From contig JAHRBS010000004.1 of the NCBI GenBank assembly GCA_024305745.1, positions 2,418,001 through 2,482,000 of the forward strand: 64,000 bases of DNA, given 5' to 3'. The translations under genes were made by a program, and so were the position numbers. Positions within the stretch are counted from its first letter, which is position 1. Every line of letters starts with the position of its first letter. The notes under the pieces are model-generated. The model made no database searches. It was not told the DNA's origin and worked only from the letters and a program-made list of their open reading frames with translations. Shown in pieces: positions 10,987-22,573 of this stretch. Origin of the DNA: Polyporus tsugae (Eukaryota > Basidiomycota > Agaricomycetes > Polyporales > Polyporaceae).

Positions 10987-12020
10987 TCAGAGGATATCCT
11001 CCTCGTCTATACCCTTCTTGACCTTCAGCAGTATGCTCGTCTTCCAGTTGTCCAACTTGGTCACCTGGTCAAACTCAAAGACCGCCCCAGTAAACGTTTC
11101 GACGTCTCCACCCTCAACCGCGTCAGCCAGGATGCTGACGAACTTCGCCTCCCTGGTAGAAGGGAACGTGGTATCGAGAGAACCGTACTTCGACAAGTTG
11201 CGCTTCGCAGTGACGGTGTCCTACAAAGAAATAGGTCAGTATGACAATCAAATTGCAATACGAGAGTCCATGACGGACCTTCATTGCGAGAGCACAGAGA
11301 CTGGAACGCAACCAGTACTCCTTCACGCTATACTTGGTGAGGGGAGACGATAGCGACCCGTTAGCCACCTGCTCATACAGAGCAATTGCCTGCGGGTAAT
11401 CCTCCAGCTCAGCATGGAGATCTGCGGCATCCTTGTAACACGCATTCGCAGTGCTATGACAGGGCCTGTCAGACGTACATCCCCTTGTTCAGGACCGAAG
11501 CAGAGACGTACGCATTCGCATCCTCCTGCGTGTACCATTCTGCCGCACGTTCATAGCTCTCGCAAGCTTTCCGCAGGTCGTTGAGTTCCTGGAGGTATAT
11601 CTGGCCAATCTCCTTCTCGCGATCGGCGGCTTGCCTGAAGCGGCCAGCCTTCGTTAAATGCGTGATGGTCTGTGAAAGAGCCTGGACGGCGACTGAGACG
11701 AATGTAAGACATAAGAATCCACAGTTGGAATGGAGGTACGCACGACCGGGGTCAATCCTCTTATACGCCTTGGCGGCATTCCACCAGGCATTCGCAGCTT
11801 CATTGCCCTCCTGACACTTCTCTCTGCACTCCGCTTCCCTCGCGTGCGCATCCCCCGCCAGTTTGAACTCTTTGTCAATCTTGAAAGCATTTGCGGCTTG
11901 CTGATAGAGGTCACCCGCCTCCTCATACTTGGTAGAGGTGGAGGAGAACCAGCCGGTGGAGGAGTTGGCCTTCTTATCGGCTTTCTCGAGAAGAGTCTGA
12001 CCCTGAGACTTTGCAGGCAT
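10987..12020 (-). CDS. SEC17: Alpha-SNAP (Sec17), SNARE disassembly adaptor
   Basis: Adaptor that recruits the AAA ATPase NSF/Sec18 to SNARE complexes after membrane fusion. The start MPAKSQGQTLLEKADKKAN (ATG at 12018-12020) and the following SSTSTKYEEAGDLYQQAANAF and EFKLAGDAHAREAEC are the first TPR-like helices. Middle exons give SQTITHLTKAGRFRQAAD, then ELNDLRKACESYERAAEWY. The last exon, 11196-10987, carries DTTFPSTREAKFVS and ends WKTSILLKVKKGIDEEDIL, the conserved hydrophobic/acidic tail that touches the ATPase. Several short introns interrupt it. Length, about 290 residues, matches the family. It is divergent from PCM1, 278 bases away. Confidence 0.95.
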
Positions 12021-12298
12021 GTTGGGCGTCGTAGATGGAAATCAGTTGAAAGGCGAGACGGGGACAGCGAGTGACACCAGTCGAGACGACACAGCGGACT
12101 GAGTAGTTGGCGATGAGAGGGGAACGTGAGTCGGATGTGGCTCTCGGCCGCAGCGGCATAGGCATCATCGCATCGCGTCGCACGTGGCCAGCGCGCCCTC
12201 GTGGAGCGCGTAACGGCGCACCTTCACAGTTCGAACTGGCCATAAATACCTTCCACTGCGCGGCCTCCTCCCCATTCACTACTCCTTCGACAACCGCC

Positions 12299-14216
12299 AT
12301 GACCTCGTTACCGGTCGAAGGCATTCGGTCGCTGGCTGATCAGCATCCAAAGTCATCCAACGTCCAGTTCCAGTATGGGACCGCCGGGTTCAGGACGCTG
12401 TACGTCTCGCATACCGATCGAGTAGATGGTTTGCTGATCAGTGAATTAGTGGAAACGCCTTGGACCCTGTCATGTTCCGAGTTGGTCTCCTTGCTGTCTT
12501 GAGAAGTAAGAAGTTGGACGGCAAGACCATCGGGGTGATGGTCACTGCGTCGCACAACCCCGAACCAGTACGAGACTTCCATAGTCGCCATAGTTATGAC
12601 AGGCTGACCGCAATCTCTTAGGACAACGGTGTCAAACTTGTCGACCCTCGCGGTGAGATGTTGGAGGCATCCTGGGAGACGTACGCCACGGATCTCGCGA
12701 ATGCACCTACCACCGATGCGCTCATTGAGGCAGTGGAGACTCTCGTGAAGAACCTCAGAATCGACTTCTCGAAACCCGCGAGTGTGGTGTATGCCCGCGA
12801 CACACGCCCATCTGGACCCGCTCTCATCGCATCGCTTGAGGACGGGTTCAAAGCGTTGGGTGTTGAAGCGCGGAACGCTGGTGTGACGACTACACCTGTG
12901 CTTCACTACCTCGTCAGGGCTATCAATACCAAGGGTACCAAGGAATCTTACGGCGAGGACTCTGAAGATGGCTATCTGGCGAAGCTCAGCTCGTCTTTCA
13001 AGAAGCTTGTGGTAAGTTCAAAGCGCTCTGGTTGTGCGGCGATCATTGACTTGGCCATATTAGGCGGGCAAGCCTGCTCTCCCTCCCCTCGTGATCGATT
13101 GTGCCAATGGAGTCGGCACTGTCGTTGGCGAGAAGCTATCCAAGCAGTTGGGTGATTACTTCTCAATCACCTTAGCCAACACCGCAATCGACACGCTTGG
13201 GGCTCTCAACAACGCGTGTGGTGCTGACTTCGTCAAGACGCAACAGAAGCCACCGCCCTCCTTGACTTCTGTTTTGAAGCCCGGTCAGAGGGCATGTAGT
13301 CTTGATGGAGATGCCGACCGGCTCATATACTACTATTTGGACGATCACGGCCAGTTCCACATGCTTGACGGAGACAAGATCGCCGCGCTTGTAGCCGCAT
13401 TCATTGTAGAACTTACCAAGTCCGCGGGGCTGGATGGCAAGGTTCAAGTGGGCATTGTCCAGACCGCGTATGCGAATGGCGGCTCGACCAAGTACTTGAC
13501 GGAGGTATGTCCGTTAGCCTTCGAATGAATGGCATTCATTCATCAGCGCTATAGCGTCTCCCAGTCAAGTGCGTCCCCACGGGTGTCAAGCACCTTCACC
13601 ATGCCGCGGAGCACTATGACATTGGTGTTTACTTCGAGGCCAATGGGCACGGCACAGTTTTGTTCTCTCCCGAGACCCTCAAGACGTTTTCCACCTACCA
13701 ACCTTCGATCCCTGCCCAGTCAACTGCGTTGAAACACCTCATCAACCTCACGAACGTCATCAACCAGACAGTCGGCGATGGCCTGTCTGACATGCTCCTG
13801 GTGGAGACGGTGCTGGCGCACAAGTCTTACAGTGGTGTGGAGTGGGATTCGCTCTACGTCGACCTGCCAAACCGCCTCGTGAAGGTCGTCGTGGCGGACC
13901 GCGCCGTCTTCAAGACCGAGGACGCAGAACGGCGGCTAACCAGCCCTCCAGGCTTGCAGGCGAAGCTTGACGAGCTTGTTCAACGGTACGAGGGAGGACG
14001 TTCCTTCGTGCGACCGAGCGGTACAGAAGATGTTGTTCGCGTCTATGCTGAAGCCGCTGTGCGAAGCCAGGCAGATGGTAAGTGTCGTTCTTCTGCCCTT
14101 AGTCCTCTTTACTGATTGGTCCGCATCCCCGAATAGATCTTGCGTTCCGTGTTGCGGGGTTGGTTTACGACGAGGTCGGAGGAGATCCGGCGAAGCGCCC
14201 TTCCGAGTTCTTGTAG
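12299..14216 (+). CDS. PCM1: Phosphoacetylglucosamine mutase
   Basis: Converts GlcNAc-6-phosphate to GlcNAc-1-phosphate in the cytosol, feeding UDP-GlcNAc to chitin, N-glycans and GPI anchors. The N-terminus, [18 protein letters not shown], leads to [10 protein letters not shown]. The phosphoserine loop TASHNPE (about 12543-12562) is split by an intron and followed by DNGVKLVDP. The metal-binding loop SLDGDADR is at about 13300-13320. The phosphate-binding loop [15 protein letters not shown] is near 14010-14060. The final exon after the intron at about 14079-14136 reads [16 protein letters not shown] and ends at 14216. All four active-site loops of the alpha-D-phosphohexomutase family are intact. 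ATG at 12299 follows a CCGCC context. Confidence 0.95.
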
Positions 14217-14589
14217 ATGGTGGTCACAGGATTGGCCGCCCAGATGGACTGAGACACGACCTACCTCCGGAGATGAAAAGAAGTGTATACCTGTCTGTAT
14301 TTTACGTGTCTGAATTTAGCGCATTTGGAATCGTTGGGACGTCGTTGGGTGAATTTGACCCATTGGCGCTTGCCGCCGCGTGTTCGGAGACTGTTCGGAG
14401 TCTCGGACGACACACCTTGCAGACTGGCGAGGTGTTATAGCCAACGATGAGCCACTATGTCGCCATGCCCCATCGCCCGAACCCCATCGCGCTCTCCCGC
14501 CCGCACATATCGTCATCATCCTCCGCTCTGCCACTCGCTGGCCACGCTAGTCTTGGTGTCTTAAATCCCTCTGTTGCTCCTTCCTCAGG
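14217..14589. other. Intergenic region between PCM1 and DUG3
   Basis: About 370 bases between two plus-strand genes. It should hold the PCM1 3' UTR and the DUG3 promoter. The stretch just before the DUG3 ATG is C/T-rich, as in many fungal leaders. No other structure was seen. Confidence 0.4.
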
Positions 14590-16168
14590 ATGTGCCGCTT
14601 CGTCATATACAAGGGGACAGCTCCAGTGCAGCTCTCCCATCTCCTCACGCGCCCCTGCCACTCGATCATAAATCAAGCTTTCGACTCCAGACTGCGTTTG
14701 GACCGTCGGAGACCTATCAACGGGGACGGTTTTGGCGTCGGTGAGTGGTGTGCTGTTCAGCGGTTTCGTGTTATGGTGCTCACAGAGCCGGGTGCTGTAG
14801 GTTGGTTCGACTCCGTCCAGGACGAAGAACTCGGAAGCCAGCCGTGCATCTTTACTTCTGTCACTCCCGTATGTCCTCACGTCCCCCCCCCCTCGGAGTG
14901 CTCGCGCCCATTCAACTCACTGGTATAGGCGTGGAACAACGTGAATTTGTCTCGCTTAGCCGAGAAGATCAAGTCGCCCCTGGTTTTGTGAGCCCGCTTC
15001 CTCAAGTCTTCTCCGCGGAGAATCTCACGACTCGTCGTGCAGTGCTCATGTTCGCGCTACCACTGCTGGAACCCTCAGTCTGGACAACTGTCATCCATGG
15101 TCGTATGGCAAGCTCATCGTGCGTTTATCTTGCTCATCACTATGTCACCGAGAAGCTCACCTTCAGTGGCCTTTCTCAGTTTATGCATAATGGTGGTATA
15201 GCGGACTTCCACAAGATCAAGCGTAAGCTGCAGCTGAGCGTACGGGATGAAGTCTTCGACTGGGTTACGGGAAACACAGGTAGGTTATACGAGCACCGTG
15301 GTGGAGAAAGTCCCTTGACACCCCCCAGATTCCCAATGGGCATTTGCATTGTTTCTGTCGAAGGCGAGTTGCGAGTTGCATCGAAGGCGAGGGGACGGCG
15401 ATTTACCTTGTTCCGCCTCTTAGTTACCTGACCCTTCAGCGAAGAGTTTCACCCCAGCGGTCCTCCAGCGAACAATGCTGGATACGATCGCCCATATCAA
15501 CGCTTTAACAGAAGAGTACGATATCACGGAGGTTAGTTGAATCCCTATATGTGTCGTTTCGGTCCGATGCTGACTCTCGCTTATAGCCCAGCCTCATGAA
15601 CTTCTGCGTCTCCGATGGAGAGACTGTTGTTGCAACGCGCTACATCTCTTCACGGACAGATGAGGCGGCGTCACTAGTGAGCTGCTTCGTAGGGAATGTA
15701 CGCGCATAGTGCTCAATGTCTTGCAGTGGTTTTCGTCCGGCTCCACGTTCAGTGAATATGCCGAGGGCGGTCATTACAAGATGTCGAAGACAGACAAGCG
15801 TGAAAACCTGATCATGGTACGAAATCGTGCATCGTTTACATTCATGGCATGATTCCTCATGCTTGTCTCACAGATTGCGAGTGAACCGCTCACTTTCGAG
15901 AAGGGTTTGTCATTCTCTCCATCCCCATTTCCTGTATGCTGATGGACAATGAACAGCGGACTGGATGGAGATCCGGACCAACCACATGGTGGTCATCACG
16001 CCGAAGATGAACTTGCTTCAAATACCTATCGTGGACAAGTTCTACGTGCCGCCCTCAGACCCTGCGGCGCTCAACAGAGGCATCGAGTTCGCGGCCGCGA
16101 AGGGCCTCTTAACCCCAATGAGACGAGACACCATCTCTCGTCCAATAGATTCTTCTGCCGCCCATTAG
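14590..16168 (+). CDS. DUG3: Class II glutamine amidotransferase, DUG3-like (glutathione degradation)
   Basis: The start MCRFVIYKGTAPVQLSHLL puts Cys2 in position to be the N-terminal nucleophile after Met removal, as in class II (Ntn) amidotransferases. NPINGDG-like residues (RRPINGDGFGVG) close exon 1. The first intron (GTGAGT to GTAG, about 14742-14801) restores the reading GVGWFDSVQDEE. Later exons give FTSVTPAWNN, then LAEKIKSPLVF, and a C-terminal exon TFEKADWMEIRTNHMVVITPK ending DSSAAH. In yeast Dug3 works with Dug2 to cleave the gamma-glutamyl bond of glutathione. Dug2 is not in this window. Downstream exons are small and several junctions are uncertain, so the span is firmer than the exon map. 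Confidence 0.82.
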
Positions 16169-16505
16169 TTACGGGTGTTACATGGATTCGCACTTCTGCC
16201 ATTGGGACATTCATTACACGTTGGGATAACTTATTGTGCAAGCATGTATGCGTACATGCGAATAACGTAGCTTACCGCAATATACACCATTCGACTGTTC
16301 TGCTCGCTGTTGATGTGTTGGCGTCAGTGGCGTAGGCAGCCAGGTAGAGAAATGGAGGTGCATGTTACCACACGTGTTGATAGGTGCGCGCGAAGGGAGG
16401 CGCGACTATCCGTGTTTGCTCTTTACGCCATCCTCAGTGACCACTCTGGCCACCGGCCAAGCTTCCCAGGTCTCCTATATCACCTTCTGGTGATACTGGT
16501 TGGCT
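16169..16505. other. Intergenic region between DUG3 and ICE2
   Basis: About 335 bases, the DUG3 3' flank and ICE2 promoter. An open frame of 93 codons beginning at 16310 runs into ICE2 exon 1 in another frame and has no recognisable content. Nothing else stands out. Confidence 0.4.
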
Positions 16506-17874
16506 ATGGCTCCCTGGTTCCTTTGGCACGCTCTGTCCAGCACAGCGAGGTGAGTGTCCGAGTTGCACAGTCGGGCGAGGTCACGTAGGCACAACTAACC
16601 GACGCGCTTCAGACTGTCCACCGTTCTCCAGATCCTCATCTTCCTCCCACTCACGCTGTCGACGCTCTCCAAGTCCGCATTCCTTCTCCTCTCGCTCCTC
16701 CTCTTCCTGCACTCCCTCATACATGGCACGCTCGTCCTCTTCTGGGGCTCGCCCGCGCTGAGCATTATGCAAGTCCCTATGCACCCCTTCCTCCTCCTCG
16801 TCTGCTTCAACGCGTTCTCCGAGGGTGTACACCCGTGGCTCACGATGGCAGCCGCCTGGTGGGGACGAATCCTACAGTGGTCCAGTCCCGGGTTCATTGT
16901 GATGGAAGGCTTGTCGAGTTTACTAGTGGCGCAGAGGCTAGGGCAAGTTGGAAAGGAGCTCGTCGGTGAGGGTGAAGTTTATCAGTTCGGCCTCCTCATC
17001 GCGGCGGCCGCGGCGTATGTCACGTCTGCTTTCTGGATTGTCGTGGTGAGTTCATGGTCTTTCATGCTTCTGCCAAGTGGTTAGTGGCTCATAAAAGTGA
17101 CGATTTGCAGTCGTATCCCGCGACCGCCGATTCTCCGCTTTCTTCCACCCTGCTTGGTGTCGCATTGACTACCTTGATCTTCCTCACGTTCATCGGCTTC
17201 GCGCTGCGCCGCACGAATGTGATCGAGACGAGTTGCCTCGCCCTCACCGTCGCGTACAACATATGGTTGTGCGGAGTAGACGATGCGCTCGTTCTTGATC
17301 CCGGCCTTCAATAGTCCGTGATTCTCCTTCTCCAGTATCACACAACCACCTCATATAGCTTGCTCTCTTAGCACGCCACTAGTCGCGAACATACTTCCGC
17401 ACCTCCAAACTCTTGCCAACTTTGTCTCCAACACTGTCCCGAAGCCGGTTTTGTTCGCCCTTGTCTATCGTCTTTGCGTGCTGCATTTTGCCTCGCATAT
17501 TCTTCCCACTATCGGAGCAGACAGTTGGGAGAATGAGACTGGCGTGGATGATGGATGGGAGGGACGGCCGGTAGGTATTCTATGGTTCATAGGGCGGTGC
17601 GAGGCTGATCATGGGAACCAGACTTCAAAGTTGACTCATCTCCTCCTCACGTACCGGCAGTCCATCTTCGTAACCGTTTATTCTCATCTGCTCAGTAAGC
17701 CCTGTGCTCTCTTGCCCATTGGCTGTACTTGATAGACCTCCTCCAGTGCTGGACCACTCCTCTCAGGTTTGGTGGAGATGGATGAACGTTTTCTTCACCC
17801 TGGCTATTTGGTCTGTAGAACTCCTCGTGAGTAACGAGGACGACGTTGTTACCAAGGAATGGAAAATCGACTGA
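16506..17874 (+). CDS. ICE2: Ice2-like ER membrane protein
   Basis: Multi-pass protein resembling the Ice2 family (PF08426), which in yeast acts in cortical ER inheritance and in balancing membrane-lipid synthesis with lipid-droplet stores. Exon 1 (16506-16549) encodes MAPWFLWHALSSTA. An intron with branch point AACTAAC joins it to exon 2 (16613-17045), LSTVLQILIFLPLTLS and further helices. Exon 2 also holds the motif SSPGFIVMEGLSSLLVAQ seen in this family. Exon 3 starts at 17111 with two more helices. Later exons give NTVPKPVLFALVYRLCV, TYRQSIFVTVYSHLLL and a C-terminal helix ending DDVVTKEWKID. The junction near 17270-17375 was not resolved. About eight hydrophobic segments are visible. It converges on MOCS2B. 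Confidence 0.75.
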
Positions 17875-18020
17875 GACTCCTGTAATCAATCCGTTGGAAT
17901 GCCCTACGCTACGACACCTGGACGATGACTGTAAGTGCCCCTTATCCCTTCGAAACGCACCCTCTGACGAATTCCTAGACACATCACTACTTCGCATACA
18001 CACCACCTATATCATCACTG

Positions 18021-18619
18021 TCAATGATCCACGTTTGCCTTCCATAGAGCATCCTCTTCCCTCTCCCCTTCGTAAAACTCCCTCTTCCATATCTGTGCTT
18101 TCAGCTTCACTTCCTCGAGAATCCGCTCACATGCAGCGAATGCCTCCTTTCGATGGGGTGAAGAGACCGCGATCACGATTGAGGGCTCCCCGACTGGAAC
18201 GGTTCCCAGGCGGTGGTGTACCACTGTTCGAATCAGTGAATGGGCCTGCGTGCTACCGTCCGATGCGGTCTGGTGCTCGGAGCGGGTATATGCGCTGTGG
18301 GTATTGCGGAGGATATCGGCCATTGTACGGATGGCAAGCTTGCTGTACGCTTGGTAGTCTAATCGGGTGACTACTTTGCCTACGCGGGGAGGGGTTATTA
18401 CAGTAGAAGGCGGATCACCGGCGAGGTAACGACTTTGCCTTTGAAAGAATTTCGCGTCGTGCCGACAAAGACTGCAGTAGCTCCAGCGCCGGCATCAGAC
18501 ACAGATTGCATGATTGTTTGTGTGTCCAGTTTCTCGTATGTCAGGACGCATATGCCTTCAAGGATCTCCAGGCGTGCTTCGATCGATGCGGCGGGTATGT
18601 CTGGTATGGAGGAATGCAT
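18021..18619 (-). CDS. MOCS2B: Molybdopterin synthase catalytic subunit (MoaE/MOCS2B)
   Basis: Large subunit of molybdopterin synthase, which adds sulfur from MOCS2A/MoaD to precursor Z to make molybdopterin. Exon 1, from ATG at 18617-18619, has EGICVLTYEKLDTQTIMQSVSD and the hallmark GATAVFVGTTRNSFKG. Exon 2 continues VVTRLDYQAYSKLAIRTM, then VHHRLGTVPVGEPSIVIAVSSPHRKE and WKREFYEG, with the conserved His, Arg and Lys of the active site. It ends at 18021. The one intron, 18380-18438 (59 nt), only restores the frame if it uses a GC donor (GCAAAG) with a TAG acceptor; no GT donor nearby gives an open, conserved reading. Length, about 180 residues, is normal. It converges on ICE2 and shares a short promoter with the next gene. 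Confidence 0.92.
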
Positions 18620-18738
18620 GGTGCGGGCCTCTAGAGTGGAGCGAGTTAACGTTAGAGCCTCATGGCCGCCGGCCGCAGCGCTAGCGGACTCGGTCGCGGA
18701 CCGCGGGCCACGCTTGCTTCTGACTCTCACTGTGATGC
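18620..18738. promoter_or_regulatory. 119-bp bidirectional promoter (MOCS2B / pseudouridine catabolism gene)
   Basis: Only 119 bases separate the divergent start codons at 18619 and 18739, so both genes must draw on the same DNA for initiation and leaders. The segment is GC-rich and has no TATA box on either strand. Co-expression is an inference from spacing alone. Confidence 0.6.
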
Positions 18739-21700
18739 ATGCCAATGTCTTTCTTGCAACGACGCGCCGCACCTCTGCTTAGACCTGCTACTGTTTCCTT
18801 GAGATGCAAACGACCCATCTCTTCTCTGTCCGCCGCGCTCAAGGAGCACGCGCCGATTGACGTCCATCCCGAGGTCCAGGAAGCCCTCGCGCACGGCCGG
18901 CCTGTCGTCGCGCTCGAAACTACGATTGTCACCCATGGCATGCCTTATCCAACGAACCGGGAGACGGCGCAGTCTGTTGAAAGCAACATTCGGAAGGCGG
19001 GCGCGATCCCTGCCACCATTGGCCTCATCGAAGGACGCGTGAAGATCGGCCTCGAGTCTCACGAACTGGAGCGGCTCGCGGATGTCAGCAGGAATCCTTC
19101 AGTTGTAAAGCTGTCGAGGAGGGATCTTGGTACAGCGATAGCTCTCAAGAAGGATGGCGTGAGTACATATGCGTAATTGCCGGAAGCAGGAAGGGGAAAG
19201 TGAATGGGATGGCTCGACCAGGGCACAACATGTAGTACCACCCTGATATTTGCCGCATTGGCTGGAATTCAGGTGAAGAGTTCCGACTAAACGTATGGGA
19301 GCATATCGTTAACTGAGTTGTAGGTCTTTTCCACTGGAGGGTGAGTAACAATGACCTCCTTCCATGACCAAACGACCCCGATTCACATAATCGCCCAGTC
19401 TCGGTGGTGTGCACCGCGGAGCAGAATCTAGTGAGTCCCTTGGAGTCTAACACAGGGTGTGGTATGATGTTGACCAATACAGCTATGGACATCTCTGCCG
19501 ACCTCCATGAGCTCAGTCGATGCCCGGTAGGGCTGGTTTCCGCTGGCGTGAAATCTATTTTGGATATTGGGCGGTGAGCTCTTCATGCGACGTATTGCCA
19601 TGAGTCTACTCAACACATGCATGGCAGAACCCTTGAGTACCTGGTTTGTTTCCCGGCAGAGTTTATCATCGGTGATTATTCACTGGAAGCGCGTAGGAAA
19701 CTCTGGGTGTCCCCGTCATCTCGTACGGTCCAACGGATGATTTCCCCGCGTTCTACACCAGAAAAAGTGGCTTCAAGGTAATGCGCGGCTCACCTAACCG
19801 TTTTTGCTTGTATACTGACTTCTTTCAAGAGTCCATGGCGTATAGATGACCCAGAATCGGCCGCTCGCATTCTTCGTACGGTTTCCACAAGATGGCTCAT
19901 GCCACTGGCCACTAATTCTCCCTTCAGATACCCACAGGCAAATTGGGGCATCAAACGGCGCGATCTTCGCTGTACCTATCCCAGAAGAGTACGAGTCTGT
20001 CGGCCAAGAGCTTCAGCGCGCTGTCGAACAAGCCATTCTGGAGGCAGAAGCCAATGGCGTGAGTCGACGAGGCAAAGAAGCAACTCCGTGGCTTTTGAAG
20101 CGTGTCGGCGAGTTGACGTCTGGCAAATCTCTGAGGAGCAGTCGGTGTCATTGGTCTGATCAAGTGCGATGGTGATCTAACAAATTCGAGTTTACAGACG
20201 TTGCGCTTATAGAGAATACGGCTACCGTGGGTCAGTGAGGCACAATTGGGATAGTGACGATGTATGGAGTCCTCACGAGCCTCCAGGCGGTCAAATCGCT
20301 GTTGCCTACGCGCGGCTGGCAGGAGCTGCGTCCCATCCTCACGTAGTGCACTCAACACCATCATCTGCCGCATGGGGGCCTCAGGAGACAACCGAGTCGG
20401 TATGTCAAACTTTATAGGACTTAAAACCTCCAATTTATCTAATCATGCCCCATAGCCTCCTGCTAAGCTCGTCGTCGTCGGGTCGGCTGCCGTCGATATC
20501 ACTGCACGAGCGGATCCCGTCCCGGGAGGCGTCCGTTCCAATAACAACCTGCATACCACCACGCCCGGTGTCGTCTCCCTCACATCAGGCGGGGTCGGCC
20601 GCAACGTGGCGGAAGCGGCCCATCGCATTCTGACTTCGTACTCTAAGGATCTAGTTAACTCCACGATATTGGTTTCGCCCATTGGCAAGGATGCGTTCGG
20701 TCAGCTATTGGCATCAGAGTCCGAGCGCATCGGCATGCGCACCGACGGTTTCATCCAGGTTCAGGATGCACGGACAGCTGTATGCAATATGGTTCTAGAC
20801 AGCGCAGGCGGGCTCACCGGTGGAGTCGCTGACATGGATGTTATCCGAACGCTCGACGCGACGAAGGTAGCACATCGTTTATAGAACTCAAAGGTCACAG
20901 TACTGATGAAAATGGAAGGTCATCGAAGTCCTAGACAAGCACGAACCCACCCTTCTCGCTCTGGACGCGAATATGTCTCCTGAGAATTTGAAACACTTGG
21001 TGACATACGCCAACAAACGGCAAATTTCTAGTGAGCAGATGAGCCGCTTATCCGGTCTGTAATCAATTTCTCATCTCCGTCCTTACAGCGTTCTTGTTAG
21101 TCTACGTTTTCATTCATATCGCATCGCTCGAGACTGACCTTCTATAGTGAACCTACGTCGGTACCAAAATCGACGACTATCTTCCCGGCTGTGGCAGCAT
21201 CCTTGAGCTCGGCGTCTCTTTCTCGTGCTCCCGTGACGTTCGCCACTCCAAATGTGCTGGAACTGGCTCACATGTACCAAGAAGCCTGTGCATCTCCACT
21301 CGAACTGACCGCGCACAAGTACTGGTGGCAGGTCATCGACGACATGACTCTCGGCTCCGAGTTCCGCATGGAGCTCGAAAAGCTCGCCCGGCGCAGGGCA
21401 TTCGAGGACGAGGCCGCCGCTACGGGAAGCCTTTCCTTCCTCGTGGAGAACGGGATCGCCCAAATGGCCGTCAACCTCCTTCCCTTCTTCCAGCACCTCG
21501 TTATCAAGTGCGGCGAGCGAGGACTCATCGCTGCCTTCCGGATCTCGGGCGAGCAGGCACAGTCGTCCGCGTGGGCACACCAAACTAGCAACGTTTACGC
21601 ACGCCAGATCGTGGCTCACAACGGGACCGGGAGCAGCATTATCGTGTTCAAGCACTTCCCTCCCATCCGGGTCGCGGACGAGAAGATTGTCAACGTCACA

Positions 21701-21889
21701 GGCGCGGGGGATTCCTTAGTTGGTTCCATGCTGGCGACGCTTTCGCAGTCCCCCGCCGCGTTCGAGACCCCAGAAGCATTGGATCAGGCGATCGCGCAGG
21801 CACAGTTGGCGGCCGTCTATACGCTGCAGAGCGAGCATGCCGTATCGCCAAGGCTTTCGTGCTTGAGGGGCAACGGGTCCTTGCATTAG
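18739..21889 (+). CDS. Fused pseudouridine-5'-phosphate glycosidase / PfkB-type pseudouridine kinase
   Basis: Bifunctional enzyme for pseudouridine salvage: the PfkB kinase half phosphorylates pseudouridine and the PsuG half splits the C-glycosidic bond to uracil and ribose-5-phosphate. The first about 28 residues, MPMSFLQRRAAPLLRPA and on, are Arg-rich without acids and look like a mitochondrial presequence. PsuG motifs follow: GRPVVALETTIVTHGMPYP, then IRKAGAIPATIGLIEGRVKIGL. After many small exons (about 19150-20450) the kinase half begins near 20560 with TPGVVSLTSGGVGRNVAEAA (the PfkB GGxGxN region). It includes LLALDANMSPENL and ends with IVNVTGAGDSLVGS, the PfkB signature with the catalytic Asp. 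Stop at 21889. The fusion order is the usual one in fungi and animals. A decayed copy of its 3' end lies at 23649-23908. Confidence 0.92.
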
Positions 21890-22573
21890 CAGCCAGCTGC
21901 GACCGCAGAACTATGTAGTCTACGATATGTGCCGTATTTACCAGAGGCGTGTGGCGACCTAGTTTGGAAACCCTCCAAACCCTGGTTTCCCAGGTGGTCC
22001 ACCTCTCGTCATCCACTTTTAAGTTTTGCAACAAGTGGGCCTCGGATTCTTGTAGACGCGCCGTGGAGCTAGACCGCAGTCTCCACCAATTGAGTTCGCT
22101 ACCCGGGCCCCTCCTTGGTCCACGCCCGGCCGCCAGCGACTTCAGTGAGGGCAGCCTTGAACTGGCCATCACTAGTAAACTGCACAGACCCTGCGTCTGG
22201 TGCGCTCAACGGCGGTATCGGCACGGGAGCACGCTGAATTCTCCGAGTCGGACTTCTGGGGTACGCGGCTCGACAAGGGCGTGATGAGCGCTAGCGAGCC
22301 CATGAACCGACTGGTGGGCGGGAAGTTTGGGCGGGTTTCATTGGAACTCACAGCGAGGACTGTCCCGCCATGGCCAGCCAGCAGATAGAATTGTGAATTC
22401 ACTTCGCAACTGTAAATCGACATCATAGCTCAGGCCTCTATAATTCACTTTCGATAGGGACGTACAGGTACACACTTCAATGCTAGTGCTATGATACATA
22501 CACGCGCGATAAGAACCATGCGGGGAACAAGTGCCAAACAAACAACGGTGGGCCGGTGGCTGGGGTGCGCCAA
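21890..22573. other. Convergent intergenic region after the pseudouridine gene
   Basis: About 680 bases between two converging genes. Frames on both strands are broken and lack recognisable domains. Its first about 60 bases are echoed in the decayed copy near 23849-23908, so the duplication extended past the stop codon. Nothing else is evident. Confidence 0.45.
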
